From Pogona vitticeps (lineage: Eukaryota > Chordata > Lepidosauria > Squamata > Agamidae): 64,000 nt of DNA. The stretch spans positions 20,061,001-20,125,000 of the forward strand of contig NC_135786.1 in the NCBI RefSeq assembly GCF_051106095.1. Reading direction: 5' to 3'. A program made the position numbers and the translations under genes. The notes beneath the pieces were generated by a model. That model was not told the DNA's origin. It ran no database searches and worked only from the letters and a program-made list of their open reading frames with translations. Below, one piece after another: positions 9,436 through 22,292 of this stretch; within the stretch, counting starts at the first letter, position 1, and the number at the start of each line of letters is the position of its first letter.

Positions 9436-12420
9436 CACGAAACCATCTCTAGACCATAACCACAAAGCAGGCTTTTCCAACCAATTAGTTGCCTTGCACA
9501 TGTTCTGCAATATAACTCCCATAATCCCCAACACGACTAGTTAATGGAGATGGGAGTTTTAGCTCAGTAATCCAGAATGCACCTGGCGGGGAAAGCTGGC
9601 CTACAGAACTGTTCTGAAGGAAACTATTGTGCTGATCTACTAGAACTATAACGTTCTGTGCCTGGGCTTTATTTATACATCCATTGCCTTCCTCTGGTAG
9701 TGATAGTATAACAGGAGACTGACAGAAGGCCACAAGCTACAAACAACTCACCTCTGATTCAGTAATGCCAAACAAGCATCTAAGCTATGTATATATTGTA
9801 GCAAAGCTAAATTTGAATATAGCAGTAGCATACATTTGCTCAATTTATTATGGTCAATGCTGGCCTTTAAATTCTTAGTGTTGTCCATGGCTTCCTGGTA
9901 TCATAAATACTGATGTCATTTTAAAAGCATGTCACCTTTTCTCAAACTGAGTGATGTCACCAAAATGCTCTCATCTAATTTTTGGCCTATTATAAAGCAA
10001 ATCACTCCATGCACATTTCTTTACGTCATCTGTCAACTCAAAATTAAGGCTTTTTTTTTTAATGAAAAGGCCACATTTATAAGGCTCACTGTTTCCTTCA
10101 ACAACGCTTTCTTTCTGATACAGTGGACTCTAAAGAATTGCTGCATTCTGCAACTTCTATTGGTACATGACTAACACTCTTGGATCTGTCTACAAACAGG
10201 GATATCCATGGAATTCTTGACACAGCGAATATGAATCAGCTACCCTACATTTGATTTGGATTTTTTTTTCAATTTTAAAGGGTCACCAGAAATATTAGGT
10301 CATTAAAATTTGGTTATGGTTGTATCCCTAAATCAAGCCAAACTAGTGTTAAGGCAAACAAGAACAGATCTTTTATACCTTTAGTAATTATATATGAAGA
10401 AATTTAATCTAGTATCACTGTTTTTGCCCTTGTGTAGTAATTCTACATTAATACGACTCGTATTTGTCCATTCTATTGTATGTCACTTTGCAAAGTAATA
10501 AAAAAAATACTTTAAAAACAGTATCAAAGGTGCAGGATCCTTGTCTTCTTTGGTTGGCCGGCTTAGGCTATGTAATCCACACATAAAAAGGAAACAGTAG
10601 TAGTGAATCCTATTGTTTAATTATGCATTATGTGAGAAGAAGCTGAGTTAGGAGATCAGCCATTAGGTTCCAGGGCTGTGACTCTGGCCTGCTGGAATGG
10701 CTATGCCCCTTCCTTGTGATATGATCATCCAGCTGCTTTCCAACTTTTGTATTGACTTTCCCCTCTTCTAAAAGTGTGAAATGCCCCCTTAAGGCTCCGT
10801 TACTGGTGGTAAGAGGATGAGCTAAAAGATGTTGGTATTTTTGGTCCTGGCCTTCTTTCTGCCCATTACTGGATGGTAAACCTCCCTACTCTCAAGCTTA
10901 TCTGAAACTGAACCTGGCTGTTAAACCGAAAGAAGCTTCCAACTTTGGAACTGACTTTCAGATCACAGTACCAGAGAAATATAGGAGAATTTTATACACA
11001 GGCAAAAGAACTAGAAATGTAAAGAAACAGTTGAATAAACACTATCAATATGCATGGAAACCTGTCCCAATGTCTGTGTCACACTGTGTTGTAACTGACA
11101 AATGGAACGTGGTAAATGCAGGAAGTAAATCAAGCCATGCTGGCTTAGTTACGAAGTGTAGCATTCTACTTCACAAGCAAATGAACAAATGCTTCTGTAT
11201 TCATGTAAGCAGGATATGAATGCAGTGACTTACCACTGCTACTCCCCAGCATCTGGCATTCAGTGACATACTTGTTCTGAATCTGGATTTTCCAGGTGGC
11301 TACTGTAACAAGCAACCACTGATAGACCTATTGTGAAATTCTCTACTTCAGCTTTATTTTAAAAATCGAAGAGAAAGAATGAATTCTCAATGAAAAATAA
11401 AATTATTTTCTTCAGCACAAAGCTCAGAGACTACGGTCATAACTGAGAAGGAGATAAATGCACAATTTGCTCCATACACTAAGGTTCCCATAGTCATAAA
11501 ACAACACTGGCTTCCTAGTTGGTACCTGGGTATATATGTTTTACCTTTAGGAATTGCATGACTATTTGTGTCCAAACTTCTCTTTCTGAAAAAGGCAGCT
11601 AAGAGAGAAGTCATAAAGTAAAACCAATCAGGGGAATAAATCTGACAGGAAAACAATGAGCAAAATTGAAAGCCAGCAAATCACAACAGTTGAAAGCAAG
11701 TTGTTACAAGCATTGGAAATTAAATAAAAATCAGACGCAGTACTGTGCTAGGCAAATTATACAAAAGTTGAACAACTGAAAAAGCTCTTTATAGATGAAG
11801 AAGGAAGTGGGCAGTGTACAGGTAACAAGATGCAACTCAGCTTATGCTGAAGAAAATGCATGTCTTTATATAGGGAGGAGTAGTATAAAAAGATCCTCCT
11901 CAAATTTTCTGGAGTGTCCTTTTCCCGTTCTGACTTGTACTAACCTCCCTTCAACCTAGACTGATATTCTTATGGTTGTTGATGTCATTTCCTTCTTTTT
12001 CATATTTCCTTCCTGACCCTGAGTGGGAGAAGACAGTGGAGACAACTTGCTTTTACTCTCAAGAGGTTCAGGGGACAGATGGTATACATCCCCTTCCATC
12101 ACCATATTTCCTAGATATTTCTTCACGTATTTCTCTAATAAAGACTAGCTTTTTAAATTTTCTTAGGGGGCAGTTACTCTGACAATAAGAACCACTGTTG
12201 AATCAGGTTCAGCATAATTTTAAATTAATTTTAAAAATCTCACTACACAGCACACGGAGAAACCTGCTTCCTGTTGATTGCAAACCAAGGTGATGGTTTT
12301 GTTTGTTGTTTGCATGTGTGTATGGTTTTTTAAAGAGGCTTACAGGAGCTTTTTAATTTAACACTCTTGTGAAATTGATTAAATATGAATTGCCTTGAGC
12401 TATGTGAATACTCCTATAAT
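9436..12420. other. intergenic, nothing recognised
   Basis: Three kilobases of mostly A/T-rich sequence hold no supported gene. Open frames are below 95 codons and do not resemble known proteins. Confidence 0.4.
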
Positions 12421-12442
12421 ACGACTGCCTTTCTAGGTAGGA

Positions 12443-12507
12443 GCCTAGGCTGCCCACCCCTACCGTCCACACCATCTTTGTGGACCATAGGGGTGGGCAG
12501 CCCAGGC
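12443..12507 (+). repeat. 65-nt foldback hairpin
   Basis: Arms of 29 nt (12443-12471 and 12479-12507) pair at 26 of 29 positions around a 7-nt loop. The left arm begins GCCTAGGCTGCCCACCCC and the right arm ends GGGTGGGCAGCCCAGGC. The size is that of a pre-miRNA stem, but it could equally be the core of a degraded foldback transposon. Surrounding sequence to about 12680 may belong to the same element. Confidence 0.75.
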
Positions 12508-12892
12508 CCCAACCTAGACTGGAGTGCCACTGGAGATGAAGTACCTCATTGGCATGTGACAAAAAGTAAGTGGCCCTGCCAGCCCAGGGGTGGGGAAAGG
12601 GTATGTGTGGCATCTGGGAGTACCGCATCAACAAATTTTGTTGCCTGGGACTAAATTAATTTGGTCCCCTCTCTAGGCAGGTTTAGAGCCCAAAAGGTTA
12701 ACATCAGTGATTCACTTAAAGGCAGCCACAGTCATGTGAGAAGTATTACCCATCGGAATGGTTGTCTTTTATTTCCTTGAGAAACGTGCTGCATATGGGA
12801 CCACAGCTACAATAGGATAAGAGTCTTGTTTCTTGCTGGTCTAGATATATGACAGAGGAATTCAATGAGTTTTTGTGTGCAGAGCAAATTGA

Positions 12893-13112
12893 GGAGAAGG
12901 GAAGATTCCCTGGAAAAGACCCTGATGTTGGGAAAGTGTGAAGGAAAGAGGAGAAGGGGATGACAGAGGATGAGATGGTTTGACAGGGTCATCGAAGAGA
13001 CCAACATGAATTTGACCGAACTCCAGGAGGCAGTGGAAGACAGGAGGGCCTGGCGTGCTCTGGTCCATGGGGTCGTGAAGAGTCGGACATGACTTAAGGA
13101 CTAAACAACAAC
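12893..13112 (+). mobile_element. Bov-B LINE 3' end
   Basis: The + strand carries CCCTGGAAAAGACCCTGATG, GGAGGCAGTGGAAGACAGGA and GAAGAGTCGGACATGACTTA, ending in GGACTAAACAACAACAAC. These are the terminal ORF2 and 3' UTR portions of Bov-B, in the order seen in ruminant and squamate copies. The copy is 5'-truncated; target duplications were not resolved. Confidence 0.93.
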
Positions 13113-14408
13113 AACTACTCAAAAACAGTTTGTGCAACATATTGACCCTCCCTTCTTATATAACAATGCTGTTCACAGTGATAGGCCCTTTATTCAATTG
13201 ATCAACAATAAAGACTTTGTGTGGTTTTTAATTTTGCTATACCGCAGCTGTTCCCAGGCAAAAGCGCTACTGCTACATTCACCCTTTGTGCTGTTGACTA
13301 AATGATTTATGCTCATCGCTGATCATCTTGGTTTCGAGGCAACTCCTGCTAATGATTTGGTGGTGCACACACACACAAAAATAATAATAAAATTACAGAA
13401 CAAAGCATTCAGTAAAACCAAAGCCTGGAGGAAATATCAGGTGTTAACATCTAATAAAAGTTGAACATGCCTGAATCAAAGCACATTGCTAGGTACCTCT
13501 TAAACAGTCCAGACAAGAACTGACCTAATGCTGAGGGTTTTTATTACAGTTGCAAGAAACATACTAATTATAGAACCTGGACTACATCATGAACTGACTT
13601 GTCAAGTTAAGTTAACATACCAAATATTGACAATTACATTGTGAAGGCTTTCCGTCCTTAAATAACTTAGCATATTTGGCCATTGAAGCAGAAAGCAACT
13701 AAATGCAAGGTGCTGAAAGAAGCAGGGCTCTAAAAAGAAGGTTTTCATTGACATGGGGGAAGGGGTTATATTTTTAGCCTAATTAATGATTTGGTGTTGG
13801 GTATATATTTCTTTCTTTTTAATAGTCTTTGTATAAATACATACTTTCAAATATTTTCTTTCATAATGCCAAACATTTTGACAGTATAAATCATATTTTA
13901 CAGGTCACATGTGTTTGGTTCCCCCCTCCAAAAAATAAGGAGTTCATTAAAAGTGTGAAATTCAGCATTAGCTGGAGGGTGTGGCCAGTGGTCACAGTAA
14001 TGAATAGCAAATTGTCCTCAGATTTAAGGTTGGATCCGTCCTCCTATTTCCATGTTTCAAAATGACAGCTGCTTCATTTAAAAGAAAGTGTGTATGTGTG
14101 GGGGGGGTACCTTTCCATATTCGAAAAGAACATTTTAAAGACTGAAGCAATACAGACAAAACATGGGGGGGGGGGGGAGAAGATGAATACAATCCATGGA
14201 TGACATTGAATGAATGACCAGAAAAAGTAAGAAAACAAAATGTGACCATTTCTGAGTAAACACTGAATTCCACACAGAATAACTAAACATAGTGCAAGAT
14301 GAGAGTTATTTGGCTCCATAGATTTCTGTGCACGCCTTAGAGACCCCCTCTTCCCAACTGCATTGCCAAATTTAAACAACAACAGCAAAAGGTTCAAAAA
14401 TGGAGAAT
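13113..14408. other. intergenic, possible conserved non-coding block
   Basis: No gene or known repeat was recognised. The stretch 13190-13360 is free of repeats and contains clustered homeodomain/SOX-like cores (CAATTGATCA, ACAATAAAG, GCTAATGATTTG), which makes it a weak enhancer candidate. Poly-G runs lie near 14100 and 14165. Confidence 0.3.
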
Positions 14409-14702
14409 CCCGTACAGGTGGAAATAACGAGGGTCTGGCCCATTGCTGCCGGCTCCGCGCAGGCTTCCTATAGTGCTGCTCTCAGCGATGGATTAGCCAC
14501 TCTCTGACCTAGCAGAGAGGCTTGTCAGCGCACCTCCTGCCAGGATCGAGTAATCGACTGCAGACAACGGTGCAATAGGGAGGTCTGATGAGCTTGCATC
14601 AACAGCAAAATCGAAAGTGGACAGTCCAGCCCCATGGAGCCAGACTCTCCTTATTTCCACCTGTGCGAGGATATTTTTATTTGTACACAAATATGAATAC
14701 CC
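14409..14702 (+). mobile_element. foldback TIR element, degraded copy
   Basis: Both arms contain pieces shared with the better copy at 61668-61998: GATGGATTAGCCACTCTCTG near 14487, and GATGAGCTTGCATCAACAGC and TTATTTCCACCTGTGCGAGG on the right. The left end begins at ACAGGTGGAAATAACG, which is the inverse of the right TTATTTCCACCTGTG. The outer left terminal repeat is lost. Confidence 0.65.
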
Positions 14703-16480
14703 CATCACTAAATCATGATCCACAACTTTGTTGGGGTGGAGGTGGTTTTGCAGTTCTCTACTTAATTACTTCCTCTCCATACCTCAAAATAATAAAAATA
14801 GCAATTTTGAAAAAACTTCCTCCTTGTCAGGGGGAAAAAATCAATTTGCAGAGTTGAGGAAAAGGCGGCATAATGCCTTTTGTTAGTGCTTGGAGCCCTG
14901 ACTAGAAGTATCCACTCGCATGGAGATTTTGCCCATGAATGAGCCAATATACATCACAAGAGACTTCCAAATGTCATGCTTCTTATAGCAGGTGGTTACC
15001 GGACATTGAATCTTAGTGGCCATTAAGCATATGGGGCCATAAGTCCTATATACACTTTCATAGGAATAAGTTCCACTGAACTCAGTACAACTTATTTCTG
15101 GGCCAATATGTATAGGAGCACATGCAAGTGCTTTAACATATGAAAAACTGATGGTCTCCAATGGTATATCACTCTAACATACTGCTCAAGCAATTTTAGG
15201 GATTGCATATCCTTGCAAAAGTCTGAAATTATATTCTTCTAACTCAGTTCTCCACCCACCCCCAAATGGCCAACATTCCATTTTCAGCCCCAAGTGGAGT
15301 ACAACCATTCAATCAATGAAAACTTGGCTTGGTTTAGCATATTTCCCCCACCCTTCTTTCTAAACAGTCCTTGCCGTCAAAAACGTGGAATATTATAAAT
15401 GCAACCTGCATGTTCACACATGTAACATGAGTCATCAAAAACTGTTATTCATAGCAATTGGAACTGGAGTCTGGATAGCTTGAGAGTCTCCTGGAAACAG
15501 TGTCTACTTAAAAATCCATATTTCATGGCTTCACAGGATGAAATATTGATTCCAAATCTAGAAGCAATGTACCCTTTGGAGGAAAATACTGTTTATTCTA
15601 GCACTTGCCTCAGTCTGCACTTGGTAATTACTAGCTTCTTTTGTTTTGCGGTTGGTTATTCGGATGATAGCATAGTTTTGTTTCCGTTGCCGATATCTCA
15701 AGTGCAGACCTCTAGAAGATCTGTGTTGCCTGGAGGGATAATGTTGTAAAAACAGGAGAGATATTTTGCTTGAAGTGAACTACACCTTCTTGCTCATGCA
15801 AACAGTTTCGTAGGATGACAGCCACCCCACCTGTAAATTAACCGTTTTCATGTAGTGATTACAGAAAATGTTCTCCCCGTCAGGTTATCTCCTTTGGCAT
15901 CACAACCTTACAGTGATAATCTGACAGAATAGTGTATTGCTGTAGTGTAAGTTTTTACTATGTGGGGGGGTTTCTTTTACAAGCCATATGGATCCATAAG
16001 GGGTCTAAGCGACCTTCCTGAAATTAAGAGATTTACACCTATGTCTATAAGTGGTGGTTCTGTTCAACTTTTTTTTGTGCTGGTCCAAAGTGTTTAAATT
16101 TGGAAGAAACCAGTTTGGGGAAAAAAACCACTAGTTTAAAGGGGATCTCACATTCCCTATTTACAGGTATAAACCCATAATTAAACCATAAAAGCCCAAT
16201 AGTTCTTTTTGATCCTGCTGCAAAATTTGTGATCCCTGCTAACTGGAAAAACATGTCAACTTATAATACTAGACTGGTTAAATAAAGTTTGGCAATTAGC
16301 TGTGATGGAAAAACTGACAGCATGGTTAGGGCTCATAGAACTGGCAAATCTATTGCAGAGTTCTTCTAAGACCTTGTTTCCATTTTTGGATTACATTAAA
16401 AACAGCAATAATATCTACCTTCAACCTCTATTTCTGGGGAAGGATACAGTATTTTATTTTTAAATCTACATTCTTGTACC
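14703..16480. other. intergenic, mostly unrecognised
   Basis: Near 15055-15105 a fragment containing AATAAGTTCCACTGAACTCAG resembles a very common sauropsid repeat. Otherwise no gene or repeat was recognised. Confidence 0.4.
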
Positions 16481-16489
16481 ATGTTTTTA

Positions 16490-16832
16490 TTGCTGGATTA
16501 TTATCATTTCTTTAATTATATTTATTGTCACTTTTCATTTTTTTGGCTTGTTGATTCTGATTGCATCTGATTGTACATAGTGTCCCGAGTAATTTATGTG
16601 TCATAAGTTAAATTGTGTAACTCACTGCCAGAAACTTAATGAGGTACCAGTTGCATTACTAAATGTGCATAATTGCACAGTTGGGAGCATGAGCAGTGTC
16701 TCCTTAGCTAGTGACCATTTTTTGTGGCAAGTTTCAAATGTATTTAATGTCTACAAAGCCGCCTAGAGTGGTCTTATAGGCCAGATGGGTGGGGTATAAA
16801 TCAAATAAATAAATAAAAATAATAAAATGTAA
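16490..16832 (+). repeat. LINE/SINE-like 3' tail
   Basis: The segment CAAAGCCGCCTAGAGTGGTC, then GGTGGGGTATAAATCAAATAA with an (AAATAA)n end, is a familiar 3' terminus of reptile interspersed repeats. The body upstream is too diverged to classify, so the left boundary is approximate. Confidence 0.5.
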
Positions 16833-17458
16833 ATCACCACAGGATTCTGACCTTTAACTTTTAAAATTTTTGAAAAGGTCTAAAAGATCCACTGAAGTTA
16901 AACCAGACTTTCAGATAAGTTAGTAGACATTACTAACTTCCTTACTTTATTTATTAATACAAAATTTGCTAAGAGCAAGTAACCAATTTTTTTCATGATA
17001 ACTACAAAGGAAGAAGTGCCTCATTTTCTGGCGCTAAAGTGGAAACTCAAACTACTAAACTCTTACCAGACTAAAAGACCCAAATATGTGGAGGAGGAAT
17101 AGGGAGAAGAAAGCCATGTATGATGTTGTAGGTGGGTTGTGGCATTAAAAGGGAGAATGGCGAAACCCCCTCTTCTATTTTTATTTTCTTTCATTTAAAA
17201 AAAATTATTTCCCTGACGCAGTGTAATTCTAATACCATTCTAGATAGATGCATTGCTCTTTCGATATGCCACGATAAAGAAAAACACTCTGGCCCATTGA
17301 CTGATGACCATAAAAATGTGGGGAAGAGAGCTAGCTACGTTGACTCCATGGGCGCTGTGACCACAAGGCAGCACAGCCCCAGCAAAGCCCTGGCTAAGGA
17401 GAACGGCAGGGGAAAGAGTGGGGGTTACCTCCTAATATCTTCCCAACCTTCACCTGGA

Positions 17459-17520
17459 AGTTTTCCCCTCATGCCAGTGCCGCCACCGAAGTTTTCCCCT
17501 CATGCCAGTACCGCCACCAT
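17459..17520. repeat. 31-bp tandem duplication
   Basis: Two copies of a unit beginning AAGTTTTCCCCTCATGCCAG stand back to back with one visible mismatch (GTGCC versus GTACC). It lies just before a Sauria SINE. Confidence 0.9.
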
Positions 17521-17543
17521 GAGCTTGCCAAGCCACCTCCTTA

Positions 17544-17894
17544 AAAGGTAAAGGTAAAGGTTCCCCTTGACAATTTTTGTCCAGTTGTGTTCGACTCTAG
17601 GGGGCGGTGCTCATCCCCATTTCCAAGCCATAGAGCCAGCGTTTGACCGAAGACAATCTTCCGTGGTCACATGGCCAGTGCGACTTAGACACGGAACGCT
17701 GTTACCTTCCCACCGAGGTGGTCCCTATTGATCTACTTGCATTTGCATGCCTTCGAACCACTAGGTTGGCGGGAGCTGGGACAAGCGACGGGAGCTCACT
17801 CCATCACGTGGATTTGATCTTACGACTGCTTGGTCTTTTGACCCTGCAGCACAGGCTTCTGCGGTTTAGCCCGCAGCACCACCACGTCCCTAAA
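17544..17894 (-). mobile_element. Sauria SINE, full length
   Basis: It has the same structure and orientation as the copy at 6205: an AGGTAAAGGTAAAGG tail on the left and the tRNA-like head on the right, ending at the GACGTGGTGGTGC head on the minus strand. A 14-bp duplication AAGCCACCTCCTTA flanks it (17530-17543, 17895-17908). By eye it is close to the first copy, so both belong to the same subfamily. Confidence 0.93.
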
Positions 17895-17939
17895 AAGCCA
17901 CCTCCTTACTTGTGAGTAAATTGGGTAAACCTTACTCAC

Positions 17940-20930
17940 TAGCAGACTGGTGATTCTAAGGCCTGTGTGGCCCTTTTAAAAAATTATTTAAATGATTTAT
18001 TTAAAATATTTTTATCCCGCCTTTCTCTTTAAAAAGGACCGAAAGCTGCTCACATCATTAAGAAGACAATATTTAAATGCTAAAACAGTTAGTATACAAA
18101 TATTTTAAAAGAATTAATACTTTTTATATTATAAAAAGTATTTTAATATAATACTTGTTGAATTCTTTTTAAATATTGGAGCATATATATGTGCTCTAAT
18201 GGCCCCGTCTGGACAGGCGCTTCGTCAGGAATAGAATTATAAACTTCACACGTCTACTAAAAGTAAATAGCAAGAAACCAAAGCTTAACAGGCAGCGTGA
18301 AATAGCCATTTTCAGGAGGGAAACTGGGGCAAGATTATTCCCACATGCATCCCCTTATTTGTGCTTTTTGTTTTTAAAGTAGGGAATTTTCTCCAGTTAT
18401 TAAAATAATGAATAAATAATGGCAGGGAGAGCTGAACATATAGCTTCTCTCTTTTGGTCCCTAAAAGCTATCCTTGGGAAAGTGAAGGACTGGGACTGAA
18501 AAGATGTGAAAAATGGAGTGAGGAAAGAGAGGTTAACAGATCGCAAAGCAAGGAAGTAAAGAACGGAGGCAGAAAGAGTGGATGATGGGGACAGCTGCTG
18601 CTCAACCACAGTATTGCCAAAAATAACAAAAGTAAAACAAAATAAAAGCAGATCCTCAACCCCATATGCTGTGTATGTAAACATGAGGCATAAATACTGT
18701 CCACTGGGGAATTTATACTGAAGGAAGCTTGTTACTATTAGAGGAACCACAATACTTTGATTTTGGTTTTGCGATGCATGCGAAAACAGACTGCAGTGGC
18801 TACCTGTTGCTAGGGTAGGTGACAGAAGCTGAGGCCTCCATGGCTGCCCCCTCAGGACTGCATAGCCAGGGATGGTGGGAGAGACTCTAATGCTCACTCA
18901 TGTCTAAGCCATTTACTTCCTCTCCTTCTATTTTATTGTTTAGAGATTTTTTTTACATTGTTTTAAACAAGGCTGGACAGAATATTCACACACGTCTTTG
19001 GCAGGATCATTTGTTTTCAGCGAAAGGTGGGAGGATACTTGATGCCTTAGGGATGCAAAGGACTTTGGAAGGAAGAGGCGGCTTACCTGGAATAAATACA
19101 AGATGGGTTCTTCTTATGGTAGAAAAGGCCTTAGTGCTAATTTAGGCGACTGAGTTAGTTACCCACAAAAGTCCAGTGGTCACATTCCTGAAAACAAAGC
19201 CTTGTGGGAACAACATGATATGTCATTATTTCCTAATAAGAGTCTTTTTGACTTGGCTTTTTTTTCTTTAAAAAGGACAACCACCACCTCAACCACTTCA
19301 TTATTGGTTTTTTTGTAAAGCCACCTTTATAAAGTCTTTGATCTGCACCAAAAGTCTTAGAATATTTTAACCTTTGGTAGGAATTTTTTGCCCACCAACG
19401 GGCCTAGCACTCTAGAACATTCCTATTTTAAATGCAACAGATATTCCCTTTGCTTTCTCCTACTATTCTCCTGCTCTGTGAAAGAAATACTAGTTCTTCT
19501 GGGTTTTATTTTTTTTCTTCCTATTCTTTTATTCCTAGAATGTCCCTACATTTAAAAAAAACTGGCCTGCAATTTCCAACAGCTGTTTAAAGGTTTATGG
19601 GAGGGATTATAGGAGCTGTAGGCCAAGAAATTAAAAAAATATACCTCAAAGCCATAGTTGTCCACTGCTGTTTTGATCTGTCACCCTGAAGGAACGACAC
19701 ACAGTTTGGGATATTTTGAATTCCCCCCCCCCCAAACCATCCCACAACAGTGAACCCCGGTCCCCTTACAGTTCTCTTCACAACAAGGGATTATTAGTAA
19801 AGAAGGAGGAATAACGAGGCATTAATGGTAGAGAATGAAGAAAAGCAACTGTTTATATATATGGACTACCATTTTCATATTCATTATTGCAGTGATTCTA
19901 TGTTATTGTTTAATGTTAGTGATGATTATCAGTTACCTTGACGGGAATGCCATTTTTAGTGAAAAGGCATAATAAAAATGTAAAAAATAAAGAATCGGCA
20001 ATAATATTGTAGCCATTACAGTGGCCCAGAATGTTTCCAGCACCAGCAACTCTGGCATCTTAACAAACTCCTACTTCACCACATCACATTAGAATGCAGG
20101 TGCCTCATCTTCCATATATTAACTTTCCATTTCCCAACAATCCTTTTGCATAGTTTTACCACACATGTCAGAACACCACAAGAGTGGTGTGGGACTGGAC
20201 CATTGTAATATAGCTCCCATAGCTCTATGTGGTTGGAAACATGAAATTGATCTGGGGCTATGTCATGATGTCTGAGTCTATTTACAATCTGGCTTCACTA
20301 TGGTTACTCATGGGTCAAATCATTCTCCATTTTTCAAGCATGGCTTTCCAAATCCATGCAGCAGTTTCAGCATGTGTGGAAAACCAAATGCACTCAGAGA
20401 TCATGACATCCAAATGAAATAACTTTACATAAAGATAAAGCCATTTGGAGTTAAATTTGTTGGATCTGGAAGTTCTCTTTACCAACTGTGCTTATTGTGT
20501 GTACTCTTTGCTTGGTACCTTCCGCTCATGTGGATTTGGTTTACGACCTGTTCTCAGTAGCTTACCAAGCCAGAGTTTGTATGGGATATTTATTTTGGAA
20601 GGGTGAGTATCTTTTGTCAAAATTACTTATTGTTGCTGTGAGACTGGAATGCTTTCACAAATGAAAAACAGAGTTGCCTGTTATGATAAGCCCCAAAGAG
20701 CTGCCACTGGGGTTTGGGAGCACATCCTCAGGAAACCTTGAAGCCTGATCTTCTCAAGAGCTGGAGGGGGGGAAAACGGGGCGGCAAACTGGAATCTTTG
20801 TTTTGCTTTCCTAAACATCCTTTTGCATCCTGCTGCAGAGAGTTTCCCATTGAAATAATTAGGTCAGAAATAGCCACAAAAATGCCCATGAACCTATTAT
20901 TTGAAGCAATTTTATCTCGATAAAATTAGG
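17940..20930. other. intergenic, mostly unrecognised
   Basis: A tail-like fragment of the unclassified family (TTTTTATCCCGCCTTTCTC) lies at 18005-18080. The minus-strand frame at 18400-18897 (165 codons) has no recognisable domain and no splice or promoter support. Confidence 0.4.
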
Positions 20931-20932
20931 AA

Positions 20933-21130
20933 AGTGCCATATCTGATGGTAAAGAACACACCCCTCATTCAAAAGTCCCCCGTTTAAATTCCTTGCATCT
21001 CCAGCTCCAAGTATCAAGGAGCAGGTGGTGGGAATTATTTCTGCATGAGACTGAGCGGCTTTGCTGTTCAGAGAAGATGATGATGGGCTAGTAAACAAAT
21101 AATGTAGCCTGGTGTACATTTGCTTTTTAT
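20933..21130 (+). mobile_element. tRNA-SINE, degraded
   Basis: The order is ATGGTAAAGAACACACCCCTC, then CCCGTTTAAATTCCTTGCAT (B-box-like), then TCCAGCTCC, GGAGCAGGTGGTGGGAA and CTGCATGAGACTG. This is the layout of a tRNA-derived SINE whose 3' module also appears at 6880-6950. Confidence 0.6.
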
Positions 21131-21176
21131 GTATCTCTAAAGGGCCATAATACATTTTTATTTATGTCTTTCACCC

Positions 21177-21296
21177 GTCTATTCTATTCTATTCTATTCT
21201 ATTCTATTCTATTCTATTCTATTCTATTCTATTCTATTCTATTCTATTCAATTCATTTATTCATTCATTCATTCATTCATTCATTCATTCATTCAT

Positions 21297-21331
<35 letters not shown>

Positions 21332-21335
21332 TTGG
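21177..21335. repeat. compound microsatellite (ATTCT)n-(ATTC)n-(ATTT)n
   Basis: About 14 pentanucleotide units TATTC change into about 11 tetranucleotide ATTC units and then about 9 ATTT units. Each transition differs by one base or one deletion, so the array seems to have evolved by stepwise unit change. Confidence 0.97.
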
Positions 21336-21799
21336 GCGGTTGTTGAAATGATCTTAATGGAGACATAGCAAAATAAAGGGTCTGGATATTAAAATGGTCT
21401 GGACTCACAGAGGTTAGTCATTGCGAAATGGGATAAATTGCAGAGCTATTTACACCACCTATTCAATGCAAAGTGCAGATGAAAGCCAGTAGCTTTCTGA
21501 TATCTACAAAATGAGCATTGATCTAATAATCTTGCATATGAGCTACTTATTGAAATGCAGTGCTGTCTAACAAGTGGTAGCTTGAGATCTCTTTTTAAAG
21601 TGTGACCTCTTGTGTTTTTTTTTTCCTTCTCCCTCTCAACGTATTCTCCTTTTGTGCTGTATCTTTTACATTGCACATCCTCTAAGGGCATGGATCATAA
21701 CCCATTCTGGCAGTCTTTTTTGGTGGAAGAGTAAGGTCAAAAAGAGCTGGCTGGATCGTTTCAGTGAGTTAGGTATTGGGTTGTGGAGCCAGAAATAGC

Positions 21800-21969
21800 T
21801 AACTCACTGAGCATCCCCACAGTTCATCCCAGAAGAACCAGCCTATGTGGCCTTGGGCAAGCTGCACAGTCCCAGGATGCCCCTAGAAGAAGAGACTGGT
21901 AAACAACATCAGTATATTCTCTACCTGGACAGGGTAGCTGTAAGTTGGAATTGACTAGACAGCATGCTA

Positions 21970-21970
<1 letters not shown>
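21800..21970 (+). mobile_element. tRNA-SINE, 3' part
   Basis: CCAGAAGAACCAGCCTATGT, GGCCTTGGGCAAGCTGCACA, GTCCCAGGATGCCC and TTCTCTACCTGGACAGGGTA match the SINE at 38060-38295 in the same order. The element runs straight into the triplet microsatellite that follows, which appears to have grown from its 3' tail. Confidence 0.8.
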
Positions 21971-22108
<138 letters not shown>

Positions 22109-22229
22109 AAAATACCAGGCACAGTCAATCAAATTGATAAAAACATTGACTGGTGTTACTTAACAGATAAAAGTTTTAACCAAGAAATTAAGTATCTATT
22201 AAATATTGACGTAGTATATATGCTGTTTA

Positions 22230-22292
22230 TTATTAGTAGCAGTAGTTGTTGTAGTAGTAGTAGTTAGAGTTAGAGCTAGAGTTAGAGCTAGC
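22230..22292. repeat. short (TAG)n/(TTAGAG)n simple repeat
   Basis: GTAGTAGTAGTAG is followed by four hexamer units alternating TTAGAG and CTAGAG. It is only about 120 bp after the larger triplet array, so the two may share an origin. Confidence 0.8.

Noticed and set aside
17132-17551. 139-codon frame on the plus strand
   Set aside because: It ends inside a tandem duplication next to a SINE and shows no domain.
18400-18897. 165-codon open frame on the minus strand
   Set aside because: No recognisable domain, no homology that I can recall, no promoter or splice context, and composition like the surrounding non-coding DNA.
21177-21335. Direct repeats considered as a CRISPR-like array
   Set aside because: The units are 4-5 bp without spacers, so it is a microsatellite.
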